Made by a program: the position numbers and the translations under genes
Assembly (NCBI GenBank): GCA_000711775.1
Contig: ARYC01000191.1
Span: forward strand, 62,001-126,000
Direction of reading: 5' to 3'
DNA from: Oxytricha trifallax
Taxonomy: Eukaryota > Ciliophora > Spirotrichea > Sporadotrichida > Oxytrichidae
Length of the DNA: 64,000 nt
Notes under the pieces: generated by a model
What the model was told of the DNA's origin: nothing
What the model saw: the letters and a program-made list of their open reading frames with translations, nothing else
Databases searched by the model: none
Shown: piece by piece, positions 1-13,837 of the stretch
Position numbering within the stretch: position 1 is the first letter of the stretch
Layout of the letters: each line of letters opens with the position of its first letter

Positions 1-3000
1 TGCATCAATCTTTAACTTTGTTAATTTTTAATTTCTGTGGTTAATAACGACTAAACAAACACTTAGCGGTTTTTAAAATAAAGTTTGTTCATTTAATTCC
101 AATCAATCCTCATTAAATGCACGAATAAGATGAAAATGATTGACTGCTGACCAATACAAACATATAAAGAAAAAATATTGCATAAAGCCTCAATTTATAA
201 TGAAGTTGTTCTCCTCACAGAAACAATTAAATAAATTAATACATTATTCTTCATAGTTTATTGATTATATTCCTCTGTTTCACTCTATAAAAGGAGTTAT
301 TTTACATTTAAAGAGTACAGGATTGTATGTAAGAAAGAGTATTCATTATTTACGATTGAAATGGAGGATATGATAGACAAATATCACAATCAATGGATAT
401 ATATATATATATATATAGCTAATTATCTATCAATTAACAAGCTTGTATAGTAAAGTATAACTGTAAAATAATATTACTGTTAAAGTTGAACTCATAGTAG
501 GGTTAAGTATTTGATTGAAATATGAATTAATGTTTAGATGCAGGAACCAGACAAATGTATCTGATTTACCCCACAAATTAAGCTCCCTATCTAAAATATC
601 TCAAATAACTCTGCTTCAATTTTCTCATATAATATTAGCTTAGATTAATGTAAAAGAGTACAGATAGAAACTAAAACAGTCGTGTTTGTTAAGTTGAGAG
701 GAAAATGTGAGTATTGTATTCAATATAGTGCATATTTTGACTATTTATGCTTTTTGCAAACAATAAATGATCACAGTCAACTTCAACTGCATATATCAAT
801 TAAAAGAGGATTGTGATGATTAAATGCATTAGTAGTTGATAATCTGCTTCAAGGTGATTTAGTTAATTGCTCTGCTTCAAATCCATTTTAAATCATAACG
901 AAATAGGCACTAAAATTTGCGATCAATTATATATTAATTGCTATCCAATATAAGTAAAGGAAACATAACTGAAATAAATCAAAAAAGATTTAATAGAAAC
1001 GGTTGATATCTGAGTACAAGCCTTTGCGCTGAACTTTCTATTCTTCACCTACAAGTTTATCGTTTATTCTAAAGCAATTCTCACCATTTCTTCTGATTGC
1101 CAAGTTTAATACTCGAAGATTTACTAATTGGATCACTTAGCCTAATTTATATGAAAACAGCCTGAACAATACCGCAAACAGCTTAATAAAAATCAACTAT
1201 CAAACTTACTGTACTTAGCAAATAACCATCGATTGCAGTTAATCAAAATAAAATGAAACAAATTTATTTGATATTTATTTGAATTACAAATTGTTATATA
1301 GACTTAATATGAATAATTTTATTGCTTACTTCATAGATGTGATCTTTTAGCTGATAATATTATATCTTTTTAGATCGTTTTTTCCTAATTCTATGTTAGA
1401 TCTATATATATTCATCAGAGCATGCTTTAATGTAACTTGTAAAATTCAATGAATATGGAGTTCAGCCATCTTTGGTATAATACTTTGCTATAAAGTAGTT
1501 TTTTTCGTATATTTTTGGATTGTTTTCTAATTTAATTATTTAAAAATTGTGGTGTTTAATTAAATATAAAATTATTTTGCTTTCTTATAAAGTGATGGAG
1601 GTTAATTTTTAGAATAGTAAAATTAATCTAATTGCTAGTAAATTATGATTTATACGTAGAGATAATTCTTTGCAATTTCTACTTCTTCTAAATATTGAAA
1701 TGTTAATATTTAATTACTGGAACATTCAAATATAATAAAATAATAACAATAAAAAGGGAAAAATGCAGGAATTTTATAACTAATACCTTGAATAATGCTG
1801 TATAAAATTTAAAAAAAATTTTAGCATAAATAATTGCTTTTAATGATAACAGAATTAAGTGTTATTATTATAATGTCGTTATACAAGAAAGTATAATATT
1901 AATTTTATTATAGAGTTATGATAAACACTTAAATAACTATGATTAATTAAAGAACATCAGTTAAATAAAAGTCTTAATTAAGTTAAATATTCAAATTTTT
2001 ACAACAAAACTTGAATTTATCAATCGAATAAACTTAATTCCGTTAATTTTATTAAATTCATAAATAATATTGTTAATAATGAACAATTGAAGAAATTTAA
2101 TTGTTTATTTTGATATATTAAACTAGTAGCTTATGTTTAATTGAAGTCTAAAAGATAAATATTTCATGTAAATTGAGTTTGATGAGAAATAATATTAATT
2201 TTGGAGCATTTGACATATTCTTGCAAATAATAACTGTAAGGTTTAAATTAGTCTGGATTCAAAATTTTATTTTGAACTTATCATAATATGCCACCATTAA
2301 AACATTAATTTTGATTAGAAATCTATTATTGAAAATATCTCGTAGAAAAATATAAATAATTTGCAGCAATTTTAAATTACAAAGAAAGCTCATAATGATG
2401 AGAGAAAAACTAAATGCGCTTATTCTCTGTTCGACAGTTGCCATGATTTATAAGAAATTTAATCCTTTAGTTTTTTACAATCAAATTTAGGAATATTCAG
2501 AGCATAAATGCCTGATTATTCTCAACCTATGTGTGATGAACTTTAGCAGAAATAAATGTTTAATAAAATACATTTTTTTGAACTCTTAATTTCTTAAGAG
2601 ATTGAATAGATTCTTAACCACTGTATCATTACTTCCTCTCATCTTTGAATTCTATGACCATATTTAATTTTTTTCTATAACTTAATTTTTTTATATGACT
2701 CAAATGGCTTTTGATTTTTTTTATTACAATTGCTGCATATTTACAGTACAACAAATTTTTTTTAGAATTTTCTCATTAGATTGAAGTTAATACATAGATT
2801 AGAGCAGTTTTAATATAAACTAATGTTAAGGAAGTCAGCTTAAAGCAAAAGTATCAATTGATATAATATGCAATATACAAGGTAAGCACAGAGTAATAAT
2901 AATTAAAAAACTTTATCTATGAATTGAATATGTTGCAATCATTTATACCAATTACATAAAGAAATAATATTTCTATTTAAATTCAGATTGTATAATTCAT

Positions 3001-5059
3001 AGCATAATTTCCTAGTTCGAATAACTAAGAGGGGATATTAACATAATAAAACTACTTTATAAGCATTTCATTATTTATATTCAAGTAATATGGAGCCCTT
3101 AAAGCTTATGTTTATCAATTCCAATAAATCATTAGGGTAGTTCTAATTTTTCACAATCTTTATCATCAAAAGTGTAAAGGATTTCAAGTCTCATACTTAT
3201 TTTATAGAAAAACTGCATAAATAAAATTTGTGGTCTCACCAAATGAAATGAATTGACTAATATTAAACTTTAAAGCACTCTGATAAAAATCATTATCAAA
3301 TCCTTAAAAGGAAATTTAATTTTTTTTTCATACTTTAACTAAGAAACGGAGAATTATGGCCATCAAATATTTATCAACTATTATAATTTAATAAGGCATA
3401 CAGTTTATAAAATTAATAATGGGGAGTGCATGAAGTATCTGCCATGTTTTTAAGCATTTTATATAACTATTTTTTAAAAATAGAATTTTAAGAGTTGCCT
3501 TTATTTAAAATTATAGTGAGTTCTTGTTATTATGGGAAAATATATTTTTATTAAGAAGATAAAAATAGAATATTTCTGACCTACCTCAAGGAAAATACTT
3601 AAATCTAAAAAATTTAAAATCCAAATATATTCAAAATGAAATTAATGAAATAAATAGTTAGTTTTGCGATGCCTCAAAATTCAAAACCTATTACTTTGTA
3701 AAAAGCGTAGACGAATAGCTCATAAATGGAATCGATTTAATTTATAAATCAATATAAGCTATGATAAACTTGACTATGGTAAGTAATTTGTGTTGATTGA
3801 AATTGCAATTTAAATAGGTAAAACTCTAAGGAAGTTTTTCATTCATAAAGCTTTATCCAATGTCTTTAAAATGAGTTTATTTAATAATTTTTATTTTTAA
3901 TTTATATGAATTTTATTTTATTTTAACTTTTATTAAGTGCAAATATTTGTTTTTTTTTCACATTGTAAATCAGATATTCTTATAGAATTTTAAATATTAA
4001 AAATTATTAAGTTAAATTTTTGAATTTATACGTTTTATACATATTTAAGATTTGTTAAATATCGAAATTTAAAAGAATCAATAGGAATGTTTAAAATATA
4101 TTCATAATATAAAAAAGCTAATGATATTTGATAAATTAAAATAAGGAAATTCGATATACATAAAATGTAGATTTAATATCTATATATATATTATTGTGTG
4201 AAATATAACATGAAAAAGGTTAATTAAGAAAAATAGAAAATTATACAAGAGTAAATAAATGACGATATCTAATTAAAATATTTAAAAGAATTTAAAATTA
4301 TTATATGTCATTGAGAAGTTTAGATTTAAAATAAAATATGAGTTAATAAAAATCTTACTTCTGACTTTTTAAGTAATTCTAAAAAAGATAAGATAAAATG
4401 TAAATATATTTATAACAAAAATATGAATATGAAGATGCTCTATATTATGAGTGTTTAGGGATTAGTTGCAGATAAATATTTGTTGAGGAATTTTAGGATT
4501 ATATTATTGAAATATTGAAAAAATCTTCTTAATTTGAGTTTTATATTAGTCCAGATTCATTGTTTCTTCAGTAGATACAGTGTATGTGAAATAAATATTT
4601 AAGATTTTAATGTCCATTTAATTATATTTAATTGTTTCTCAAAACATCGTAATCAGATAGATTTATAAATATATTCAGATAGAATGCCCATCCAAAATTA
4701 CATCTCTTTGAAAAAAATAAAATAGAAAGAGAATCGTATTAAATAGCGCAATTTACAAAAGTATGAGCAATAATTTGCGCGATTTCATTCGATTTAAGTT
4801 GGTTTACCATTTTTATTTAATGTAAACCTATTTTTATCACTTCTTTTTTTAAGATTTTTCTTTTATCTTTTAAATTTATTCTTTACCTTCTTTTTCTAAA
4901 AAACTTTTCTTATTTATTAAATCCTTTTTTAAAATTAATTTTTGTTATTTTTTAATATAAATTTTTTACTTGAAGATTATCAATTAAAGTTGGCATTATG
5001 AGGAATATTATTCCTGGATATTATATTCTCGTCGAAATAATTGAGCTATGAGTTAGACA
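1..5059. other. AT-rich germline DNA, no gene recognised
   Basis: Very AT-rich sequence in which I see no coding signature, RNA gene or transposon terminus. A short TA dinucleotide run lies near 395-417. Homopolymer-rich stretches (for example 3,880-4,150) look like intergenic or internal eliminated sequence. One segment at 3,718-3,815 recurs near 39.9 kb and is listed separately. Confidence 0.5.
3718..3815 (+). repeat. dispersed repeat, copy 1 (partner at 39,874)
   Basis: Begins GCTCATAAATGGA and shares with 39,874-39,973 an ordered series of blocks: AGCTATGATAA, CTTGACT, GGTAAGTAATT or GGCAAGTAATT, and GAAATTGCAAT. The copies are in the same orientation and are diverged with small indels. 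No terminal repeats or target duplications are apparent, so the nature of the repeat is unknown. Confidence 0.5.
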
Positions 5060-5959
5060 AATTGAGGAATTTTGTTCTGCGAGTAAAGAATCTTATAATT
5101 TTTTCTCCCACCGATAATCCTGAATGACGAAGGGATAACCCAAATAGAGAAAGGTTTTGGGTCTACAAATTTGAAGAGAGAAAGCGATAGATTCATGAGA
5201 GATGCTTAAGACATAAAATGCTCAATCATCATAGTTCTAAAGCATCTTAAAAACTCTAGAAATTTGTTGATACTTGATAAATCGAGGTTTACGATGCTAG
5301 ATGACAATTAGGAAATCTTGCATTAATCTAAAAATACTGACACCAAAAGAACCTAATGATAACGGAGATCTTGTGAAAAGGGTTCTAATCATAGAAGAAA
5401 GGATGTAAACTAGAAATCAACCAAACACAAGATCAGGAAGACTGCCTGGTAATGGCTATTCTAATAATAAACCATCTTGCTCTAGAATTATCATGGAAGC
5501 CTATTCCCCAAATATTCTCTGATATGTATTAAGAGTAGGGGCACTTCCTAAGTCTTAACCTTGAGATTGGGCACATTAGATTAAAGACTGGTAAATCTTG
5601 TAAAGCAATAGAAGAAAAGGACATGGAGCTGATTAAAGAAAAGAGGAATCTGGCACTATGGTAAGAAGAGAACGGAACTTAGCTAACAAGCTTCAACAGT
5701 CAAGTGGACTCTTGAGATGAGCAAGTTTTAGAAAAGAGAGTCAAATCCCAAATAAATAATTATCATGAAGAGCAGGAAACACTTTAGCGAGATAGACGAG
5801 AGTTCAGTAGAGGTTGAAAACTATCTTTTCATTCGAAAAATGATGGCAGCATAAGGATGGGCGAAGAGGTTAATAAATAATCAAACCAAGACTTTTATCC
5901 AGAACCTAACTACCAACCGACAGATCAATATCGCTATGGGATCTGATCAATAAGAGTGA
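5060..5959 (+). pseudogene. broken coding block, unknown protein
   Basis: Base composition rises above the background and protein-like sequence with TAA/TAG read as Gln appears on the plus strand, but it moves between frames. One frame ends at TGA 5,357 (it includes the string SRNLLILDKSRFTMLDD). A second runs about 5,315-5,522, and a third contains IINHLALELSW and ends at TGA 5,713. The last runs to TGA 5,957 and includes RKHFSEIDESSVEVENYLF. The overlapping frames suggest one gene with several one-base shifts rather than several genes. No family was recognised. It could be a decayed gene, a retained gene fragment, or a real gene with sequence errors. Confidence 0.4.
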
Positions 5960-7489
5960 AGCAGGAGACATAAGTTAAATTTGAATGAAGAAGAAGGAGT
6001 GGTGGAAGTAAAAGTGGATAATAGTAATAATAGCAATAAATACATTTTCGCAATCTATGTTTTTCTTGGTGTATTTGTGAACTTTTAATTACCTTTAGTT
6101 ATTATCTATCTAACCAAATTAATATTTATAACAATGACAATCTTTAATTATTGATTTTGATATTTACTTAATAATTTTTCCAATATTATTTTTAACATTA
6201 TTGATTTCCTTTATTATAAATTTTCATAATAGTTTTTAAATTTTTATTCAATTATTTCTTATTATTTCTATTTGCAAGTATTTTATATTACAATATTTGT
6301 CTGGTTCAATTATTTAAAATTATAAGGTTTTATAATTTGAAGTAGTTTTTATAATTCGTTTTTTGGGATTAATATTTATAAGATATCTATTTTTAAAATG
6401 GTTGTATAATTTTGTAAATTAAAACTAAGCCAATCTTTCAAGAAATAAAATCTAATAAATTTAATCATGTCATATTCATAACTTAATGACTAAGTATATA
6501 TTAATATAATATGATCAAATCATTATATATTCGCATTTATAATTATTTTGAATTGTTATTGTTACCTTTTCTATGAAAAGTTATTTTATGAAGTTTATCC
6601 ATATTAATTCATTAATTAATTCATAGTAACTTCTCCATTTTAAACTTGTTTTTTTAATCATCAAGATTATTTTACATGTTTTTCTATATTCGTAATTAAT
6701 AATTATAAATTTTAAAATTAAATTAGATAATTAATACTCCTTAATATTATATGAGAATTCACGCAGTGCAAATTACAAATACACTTTACTCTTGCATCAC
6801 CAGGCTAAATTGTTTATAACATAAGAACTTGATTTTGACATTGAGGATCAAGAAGATAAAAAAAGGGTTTGCCTCATACCCTTATATTAATAAAAATTAT
6901 AATAAATATTTGTATAGTCCTAATTGAGTTGATAATCATAGATTTTTAATTTTTGAAATTATAATTGGCAACTTCTTTATCTTTAAGTTAATTGATTTCT
7001 ATTATCACTTAATTTTCATCGAAATCAATGACTATCACTATAATTGTATTTATTTCACTGTATTTATATTTAAATACTATATTCGAGGTGATTTCCTCAT
7101 TACTCTTTTTATATCTCTACTTGTTCAATTGCACTGGTTTAAGAAAGTATTTTCCAAGTTATAAATTATTCAATGTTATTTGTAATATATTAAGAAGTAG
7201 AAATATTACGGTTAATATAAAAACTGTTTGATTAAAGCTTCATCTAATTAACTATCAAATCAAACTTTTAGAAAAAGCTTTTAGATTTATATAAATGTGA
7301 ATTTGTTAATTAATGAAGTCTCTTCATCACTATAACCATAAAGCTCTTCGTATTATTATTATAGTATTTGTCATTGTATTTTCTATATGATAATAAATTA
7401 TTCTTATTAGGTTATAACTATGAATTTGTCTGTATGATAGCATTCCATAAATTTATTTCTAATAGCTATTTTAGTAGCTACACATATAA
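5960..7489. other. no gene recognised
   Basis: Very AT-rich spacer. Open frames here are short and dominated by Ile, Leu, Tyr and Asn, as expected of translated AT-rich noncoding DNA. Confidence 0.5.
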
Positions 7490-7981
7490 TCACATTTCTT
7501 GTTATTAAACTGAAATTAATTAATTAATATGGTACTATTTTTGAATATTTATATAAAGACTAGACTATCTGCTAAGACTTTTATATACTTCTAAAAGGCA
7601 ATTCTCTCTGTTTTAAAAATATAGCTTAAATTGAACTTTGCCTCCGTATTTTACCAACAATTATAATTAATTATCTGCACTTAAAAATAATTTAGTACCC
7701 AACTTTTCGATCTCAAATTAGATTGATTTATAAGAGTGAAGCAGACACAGTACTAAAGCTCTTTCATATTTGAAATTACAGAGGAGTTTATCAAAATAAT
7801 ATTGTTGTTAGTAATGAAATTTCATCTATATCTTTAAATCTCGAGGGAAACCTTCTGGAATTCTTTTAGTTATTCTACTCTTCACTCTGAATACTAGTTC
7901 TAGTCTATGCCTCTTCGTAGGTACATTAACATTCTGGGATACTAAGAAATATTGGGAGCTCTCTTTGTTTTATTTAAACAT
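7490..7981 (-). CDS. hypothetical protein, 163 codons (ciliate code)
   Basis: Reads on the minus strand from ATG 7,981 to TGA 7,490 with TAA/TAG as Gln, giving 163 residues. The N-terminal half looks genuinely coding: it is rich in Arg, Lys, Glu and Pro (for example VPTKRHRLELVF and RIPEGFPRDLK), unlike the surrounding translated AT-rich DNA. The C-terminal third is more AT-biased, so the true coding segment may end earlier. No domain was recognised. Length alone is not evidence because only TGA is a stop here. It may be an MDS of a larger macronuclear gene. Confidence 0.4.
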
Positions 7982-9782
7982 TTTTTACCTATAAATCATC
8001 AAAGATATATTTTAATAGACATTTGTTTGTATTTTTCTTCATGTATTATGTTTAATATTAGAGCCTTAACTTACCATTAACAATAATTTGAGTAAATGAA
8101 CCATGAATCAAAGTATGAATCAAATTTATTAATAAGGCATATAAACATAATAGCTAATACGATACCTGCTTCTTAAATAAATAGATAGAAGTGACATATG
8201 ATTATTTAAAATTAAATATACTTTAGCCAATAATTACTGTAAATCACTCTGCTCAAGTGTAGTAAGTAAGAAATCTAAATTTTGGTTGGAAAATTATCTA
8301 TATACACGTAAATTTTGATGATTTTTGGAGAAAATAAATTGCAGATTGGTCACTTTGAATTTAATAAATGACTTTGACTATTAAATGTGCTTCTTGATAA
8401 TTCTTCCTATAAATCATCATTAGAGGAAAGTACAATTTGAGTGTAATTCATGCAACTTGTAGTAGTGACGATAGAATTATAACACTGCCATCTCAATAAT
8501 AGCCATCAGTCTCAAAAATATTCACTGATTATTGCTAGCCATCGTAAAAGAACAAATAAAACATGATAGAAATATTTATAGATATAGACAAATATAGCAA
8601 TTTGCAACCTTCTAACTATCATCAATAGCAAGAAAATGTTCATTTTACTAATCATATATCTAAAAGACTTATATCAATAAATATCATTCAATTATCTAAA
8701 TAAATTTAATTTAATATCGACTTAATCATTATCAATAAGCTGATTGTGTTTTACAAATATCTCCAACTCGACAATATATTTCTTTACTAACTATTTATTT
8801 TAATATTAATACAAGTCTCTCCATAATTTAAGTTTTGTAGCATTAATTTATCTTTTATAATGATAGCCTTTGATATAACATTTAATTATGTGGAATATGC
8901 TGCATCAGTAACTAACCTATATATTTTAGTTATGTCTTTCTATTCTGGTTCTTAAGCATAAGTCAGGTCTTTGATTTGTTTTAACAAAGCATCTTGTAGT
9001 TATTCCTGTTTTTACAGTATATTTATTGTCTTAAACCAAATTAATATTTTCTTAACTCTGATATATATGCCTTTATATTATAATGAGCATTGTTGTAGCA
9101 TTTCATCAAGAGTACTCATGCTTATTATCATATTCAGAGTAATTAAACTGAAATGCTGTCCTTTTGAATGCAAGTGATCTGATTCATATTCTTTAGATTG
9201 GTTTAAGCATAAAAGCATCTATTAAGTCTTTTGTGAATTCAAATTACAACTAAATACTCTAAATGTACCTAATTTCTATTAAGCACTTGCTCTTAACAAA
9301 TTAAATACTGAATGAATGGAGTAGACAATCTTAGGATTTGCTTAGTTAAATTATAAATATTTCATACAACAAGATCTATGGTAGTTCATTGTATTTTTCT
9401 TTTAGCTTATGTATATTGCTCAGTAATATCAATTGTGAATTAATTTTGAATCAATATTTAATACACCAGGAAAGAAATATAGTCCAAGTTAATCTATATT
9501 TATTTATTTACATTTCTTTTTCTTAAGTAGTATCACATTCTACGTTAGAGTTATTAGTGATAAATTAAGATATTAAATCTACATGTTCTAAAGTTAATCT
9601 TTTATTATGATAAGATATTGTGAATTAAATAATATTTTTATAATCCTATTCACGCCATTTACAGTTTTTTCAACATATATACTGATACCATATGATTGAT
9701 GATCAGTAGCACGTCTTTTTTATTATCGTGATAGTATGATTTATTACTGATTACAGGTGTTTATTCTCAAAGTCCCCGCTAT
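7982..9782. other. no gene recognised
   Basis: AT-rich sequence with only low-complexity open frames. No repeats or transposon ends were seen. Confidence 0.4.
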
Positions 9783-10190
9783 TCATAGGAGTAGGTATTT
9801 TATAGCTATAAAAATGTATTTCAATATGATCGATCTAAATATTATAGAGTTAGGATCATCATCTTCTATTAGACAAATTTCTTTTTCAGCGACGACGTCA
9901 ACACCAGCCAGTATCTCTCGTGAATTTATATTCAATCAATATCATTAACAAGTTCAAAAAACTTTGTCTGGTGTAAGTAGGTTGCTCATTAAAATTGTCT
10001 AAATTAGATTTTGTTCACAAATTGTCATTTAAAGGTGTTCAGTAAATCCCTAATAATCCCATTAAAACTTGCTGCTTATTCTAGATAGTCTTTTCAACCA
10101 GAGCCTGTTGGAAAATGAGACATGAGGACAGCTTTCCTTCAACTGCAGAGTAAAAAACATAAAAGTCATTATTGAGCACCATGTATGATA
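9783..10190 (-). pseudogene. two protein-like fragments, unknown gene
   Basis: Two minus-strand stretches have protein-like composition with TAA/TAG as Gln. The 5' one (about 10,190 to TGA 10,039) contains YSAVEGKLSSCLIFQQALVE. The 3' one (about 9,925 to TGA 9,783) contains AGVDVVAEKEICLIEDDDPN. They are separated by about 110 bp of ordinary AT-rich DNA. They may be two MDSs of one gene separated by an eliminated sequence, or remnants. No family was recognised. Confidence 0.3.
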
Positions 10191-12422
10191 CCCTCAGATA
10201 TACATTAAATGGTCATTCTTAATTAATAATCTCTAGTAATATAATTAAATATAATCAAAATATTGACTGTATTGTACACTTCAAATATATTTAATATTGT
10301 TCTGCTGCTATAATATGGAAAGTCTTGAGTAATCAATCAAATAATCGATCATTGCTCTATATTTCTTTTCGATTGTCATTATTCTACTGTGTTATGTTTA
10401 TCAAGTACATTTCTCAATTTAGGATTAATACTACAACTTGATTCACTCACCTAAACTTCTTTTTTACATAAAATTCACATTTTGTGTTATAATTATTCTA
10501 TGTGCATAATTATAAAACTAAGTATGACTTCAAAACTGAGGAATTTCCCATAAGTTTACTTTTGCTTCAAAGAATTTCCTAAAAATATAGAATAATAGAG
10601 AGATTATATCAAGATCAAAGCGAAGGAAAGTAACTCTATCAAAGGCGATGAATAATGATATAATTTATATTGTGATATTAAAGAGAAATATTATATTGAA
10701 GAAAATGTTTTAAAAAGATTTTCCACTTAACAATCGAAGGTGAGTATTTAATGGAGTTATTATTACGTTGAAATCGCTGAATTTTACTCAAAAAACTTAG
10801 GCACAAAAGAAAATGCTTAAAATTGATATAAATTTTATACTTCAATAAGAAAAGAATTTCTATAAACTTAATTAATCAAACAATATTAACTTATCATGAT
10901 CTTCTATATATATATATATATAATCCTTTAAAACTGGATACTTTATCATAATATAGAATTCTATTATCATATTGTCTTCCTTTATTTATAATATACTTAA
11001 ATTTAATGAGTTTATATACCTGCTTCCTATGTTCCTACATACCAGACTAATATATCTTGGACTGATATCATATTAATAATAAGCATATATACTTACTTTA
11101 ATTTAATTAATTTGCTATTTATTCTTGTATAGCATTAATTACTTTTCAAATATGCATAACCTTTAAAAATGCTATAACAATCCCATTTGTAGATAAGTTA
11201 CAATTAATTTTAATAAAATTAACTTAATTAAACAAGATTATATCCTTTGACAGTGAACATTTATTTCCATCTGTTGGACATCTGTTGCTGAATTTTAAAG
11301 TGTGTCAATGCTAAGTTGAGCTAAATCTGCATATAAATGGGAATAATATGATAGCTTTGAATAAGAGATGACTATAGATATAGGGTAGTGGATAGTACTT
11401 ACAGGTTAGAAAGTGATAAATAGGGGTAATATTTAATTGAGAAAAATTATGAGATATATATAAGAATCATCAGAATGATCATAGAACAGTTTATTATAAA
11501 ACACAGTAATTAAATTATAAATTAATAAATAATCGATACTATTATAATTATAAATATGGATTATATGCTATTTATCACTTTAAGCTGTCCGCAATTTGTG
11601 GACTTATTCAATTTCTCGCATAAAGATTTGAATATTAAAGAATTATGTACTTTATTCTATAATCATTAGCACCTCAAATCTATCATTTAATTATTAAATG
11701 GATTATGTTTTATTACAATATTTTTTACCATAACACTAAACATGCTATTGTTGTAATGTAAGCATTTAGTCTTACATTTTATTGATTTGTCTTCTTATCT
11801 CATCTGCAATTGAATAAATCTATTTTGGAGGAATTAGTTAATTTAATTGGATGCAATTTAATTTAGTTGTTTTCATTATTTACTACTCATTTAATGGCAG
11901 ATATAATATTGTTTTCAAATATTGATACCAAAATTATACATAATTAAAATGTTTAATGTATGTATGTAACTTTATAATCTTCAACAATTTGAACTTTCTT
12001 TTTGCAAGCCTTTAATTATGCATTGATTATAGGTAATAGTTCGTGCTTATCTCAATAATCCTGTGATATTAATGTTTTGCAATTGAAATTAGCTGGAATT
12101 TTTGGATTTATTGCTGCTTGTTCTTGCATTTAATATACAATGTACTGCTCAGTAGCAACTGGGTGAATTTTTTTAATCATATTTTTCCCCTACCTCTTCA
12201 TCGTTGTATAGGAATATTAAATATTGAAACACTATTTTTATTTAATTTTTAATTAGTATAATTGCTTCATTTGATGTTAGTAACTTAACAATTAATTAAT
12301 TTTCAGTCTATACATTAGCTTCCTAATTATCTACAGTTTAAATCACATTATATTGTCTATTCCATTCTTGACTTGCTGTTACTTATTCTTCATTTAAATA
12401 TTGAGTTATTTACATTAATCGC
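10191..12422. other. no gene recognised
   Basis: AT-rich spacer leading to the first TBE element, with a short TA run near 10,905-10,922. I see no gene or repeat. Confidence 0.45.
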
Positions 12423-12425
12423 AAT

Positions 12426-12569
12426 CAAAACCCCAAAACCCCAAAACCCCTTCAGTAGTTTGATTGAGTTTTTGATTAATAAAAGTAGACAATTAGTGCA
12501 TACTTTATTAGGGTTTTAATAGGGTTTATGTAGGGGTTTAATGTTTAAATATTAGTATTTTAAGTGAGT
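12426..12569 (+). repeat. TBE-1 left inverted terminal repeat
   Basis: Starts with three tandem C4A4-type units and continues for about 144 bp. It matches the reverse complement of 16,878-17,014 almost base for base, but with one extra 8-bp telomeric unit. It ends just before the transposase start codon. Confidence 0.9.
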
Positions 12570-12571
12570 AT

Positions 12572-13622
12572 ATGCGAGGTTTGGGGTCAGTTTATGACAG
12601 TGAGTATATAGATTTATTGTTTAAGTTGCGATATGGATGTGATGAATATAGTGAATAACTCAAGCCTGTTCTGAATTATATCGTCTATAGCAAGGCTACT
12701 CCATAAATCTCCAGCAACTGTGAGGTCTAACTGTCTATTAGCATTGAATTTAAAGAGATAGCATCTTAATTCTAAGCCTAAGAGACCTTAAAATTTTAGC
12801 AGCATCATATTGAATATCTTATTAATGATAAGACTCTTAAATACTGGGATCATTTCTCTCTAGCTTAGAGGGCTGTGATGTTTCATCGCCAATTTCCTGA
12901 GCTTCACATAACTGCTTAATCGATAGCTAACATATATAAAAAGAATGGAATATCTTACAAGACAGTCAATCGCATTGAAGAGAGTGATTGACTTTAATGT
13001 TCCATTTTATAAGACTAATTTAAATTATATATTCGATTAAATGCAGAGGTCTTAAGAGCATAATATAAAGTTCATACACGCTGATGAGGCTGTATTTACA
13101 TTCAATACCTTTATATCAAGATCTTGGTACAAGAGGTATAGTAATATAGAAGTTTATGACTAAAAGGTTAAGGTGTAAACTCATGCTATTCTTGGTAGAA
13201 TAAGTGAAGATAGTGGCCTCGAGACTTATGTTATTCACCCTCGTTCTATAAAGACTGAATAATATATTAAGTTCTTGCAATAACTCAGAGATAAGTACGC
13301 TGACTAAGAGATTATTCTATTCGTTGATAACTTGTCAGTTCATAAAACTACAGATTCAAGGAAGGAATATGAAAGATTAAAAATAACTCATGTATTTAAT
13401 GTTCCCTAGAGTCCTCAGTTCAATTGAATTGAATTATATTGGGGGTTATTGAAAGGCCACTACAAGAAACTTCTACTCTACCACTTGATGCACGACTTGA
13501 AGATAGATATAGTAGATTTTATTAAGAGTGCTGCTAAAAGAGTCAGTGATTAGAAAGCTAAAGTGTGCGCAAGAGAAGGGAGATTTTGTGTTTATAAATA
13601 AGTTTTAGATTTGAACGAATGA
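12572..13622 (+). pseudogene. TBE transposase (DDE), broken copy
   Basis: Encodes the roughly 42-kDa TBE transposase, a DDE/D integrase-fold enzyme that cuts and joins DNA at the telomere-like ends. ATG 12,572 starts directly after the terminal repeat. The first frame ends at TGA 12,989. The catalytic half continues in another frame from about 13,041 and shows HADEAVF (first Asp), LFVDNLSVHK (second Asp) and the IELYW region (Glu). TGA at 13,425 replaces the Gly of the FNGIE motif seen in copies 2 and 3. Stop is TGA 13,620. One frameshift plus one nonsense codon make this copy unlikely to be active unless the lesions are sequence errors. Confidence 0.88.
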
Positions 13623-13837
13623 ATAAGTTCACATATTAAACTTGCCCGGAAAAGGATTTGGCTTCTCTTTCTTTTCTTCCTCTCAAGGGTTGCTTGGACA
13701 TGTGTTTCTTCTCTTAGTGCCAGCTCCTGCATCTATGTCCATCTCGTCTGGATTTTTGAAATCTTTGAAGAGTATCTTACTCAATTCATGTTTTACTTGT
13801 GACTTTCTCTCTCTGTTTAACTTGCTGTGCTTTTTCA

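Noticed and set aside
7028-7231. Hydrophobic 67-codon frame resembling a membrane protein
   Set aside because: Composition is Ile/Leu/Tyr/Phe-only, typical of translated AT-rich noncoding DNA, with no start context or flanking coding signal.
12426-12450. Telomeric C4A4 repeats as a macronuclear chromosome end or telomere-addition site
   Set aside because: At each of the three positions the repeat is the tip of an inverted repeat with TBE genes inside, and for two copies both ends and the 3-bp duplication are in the window.
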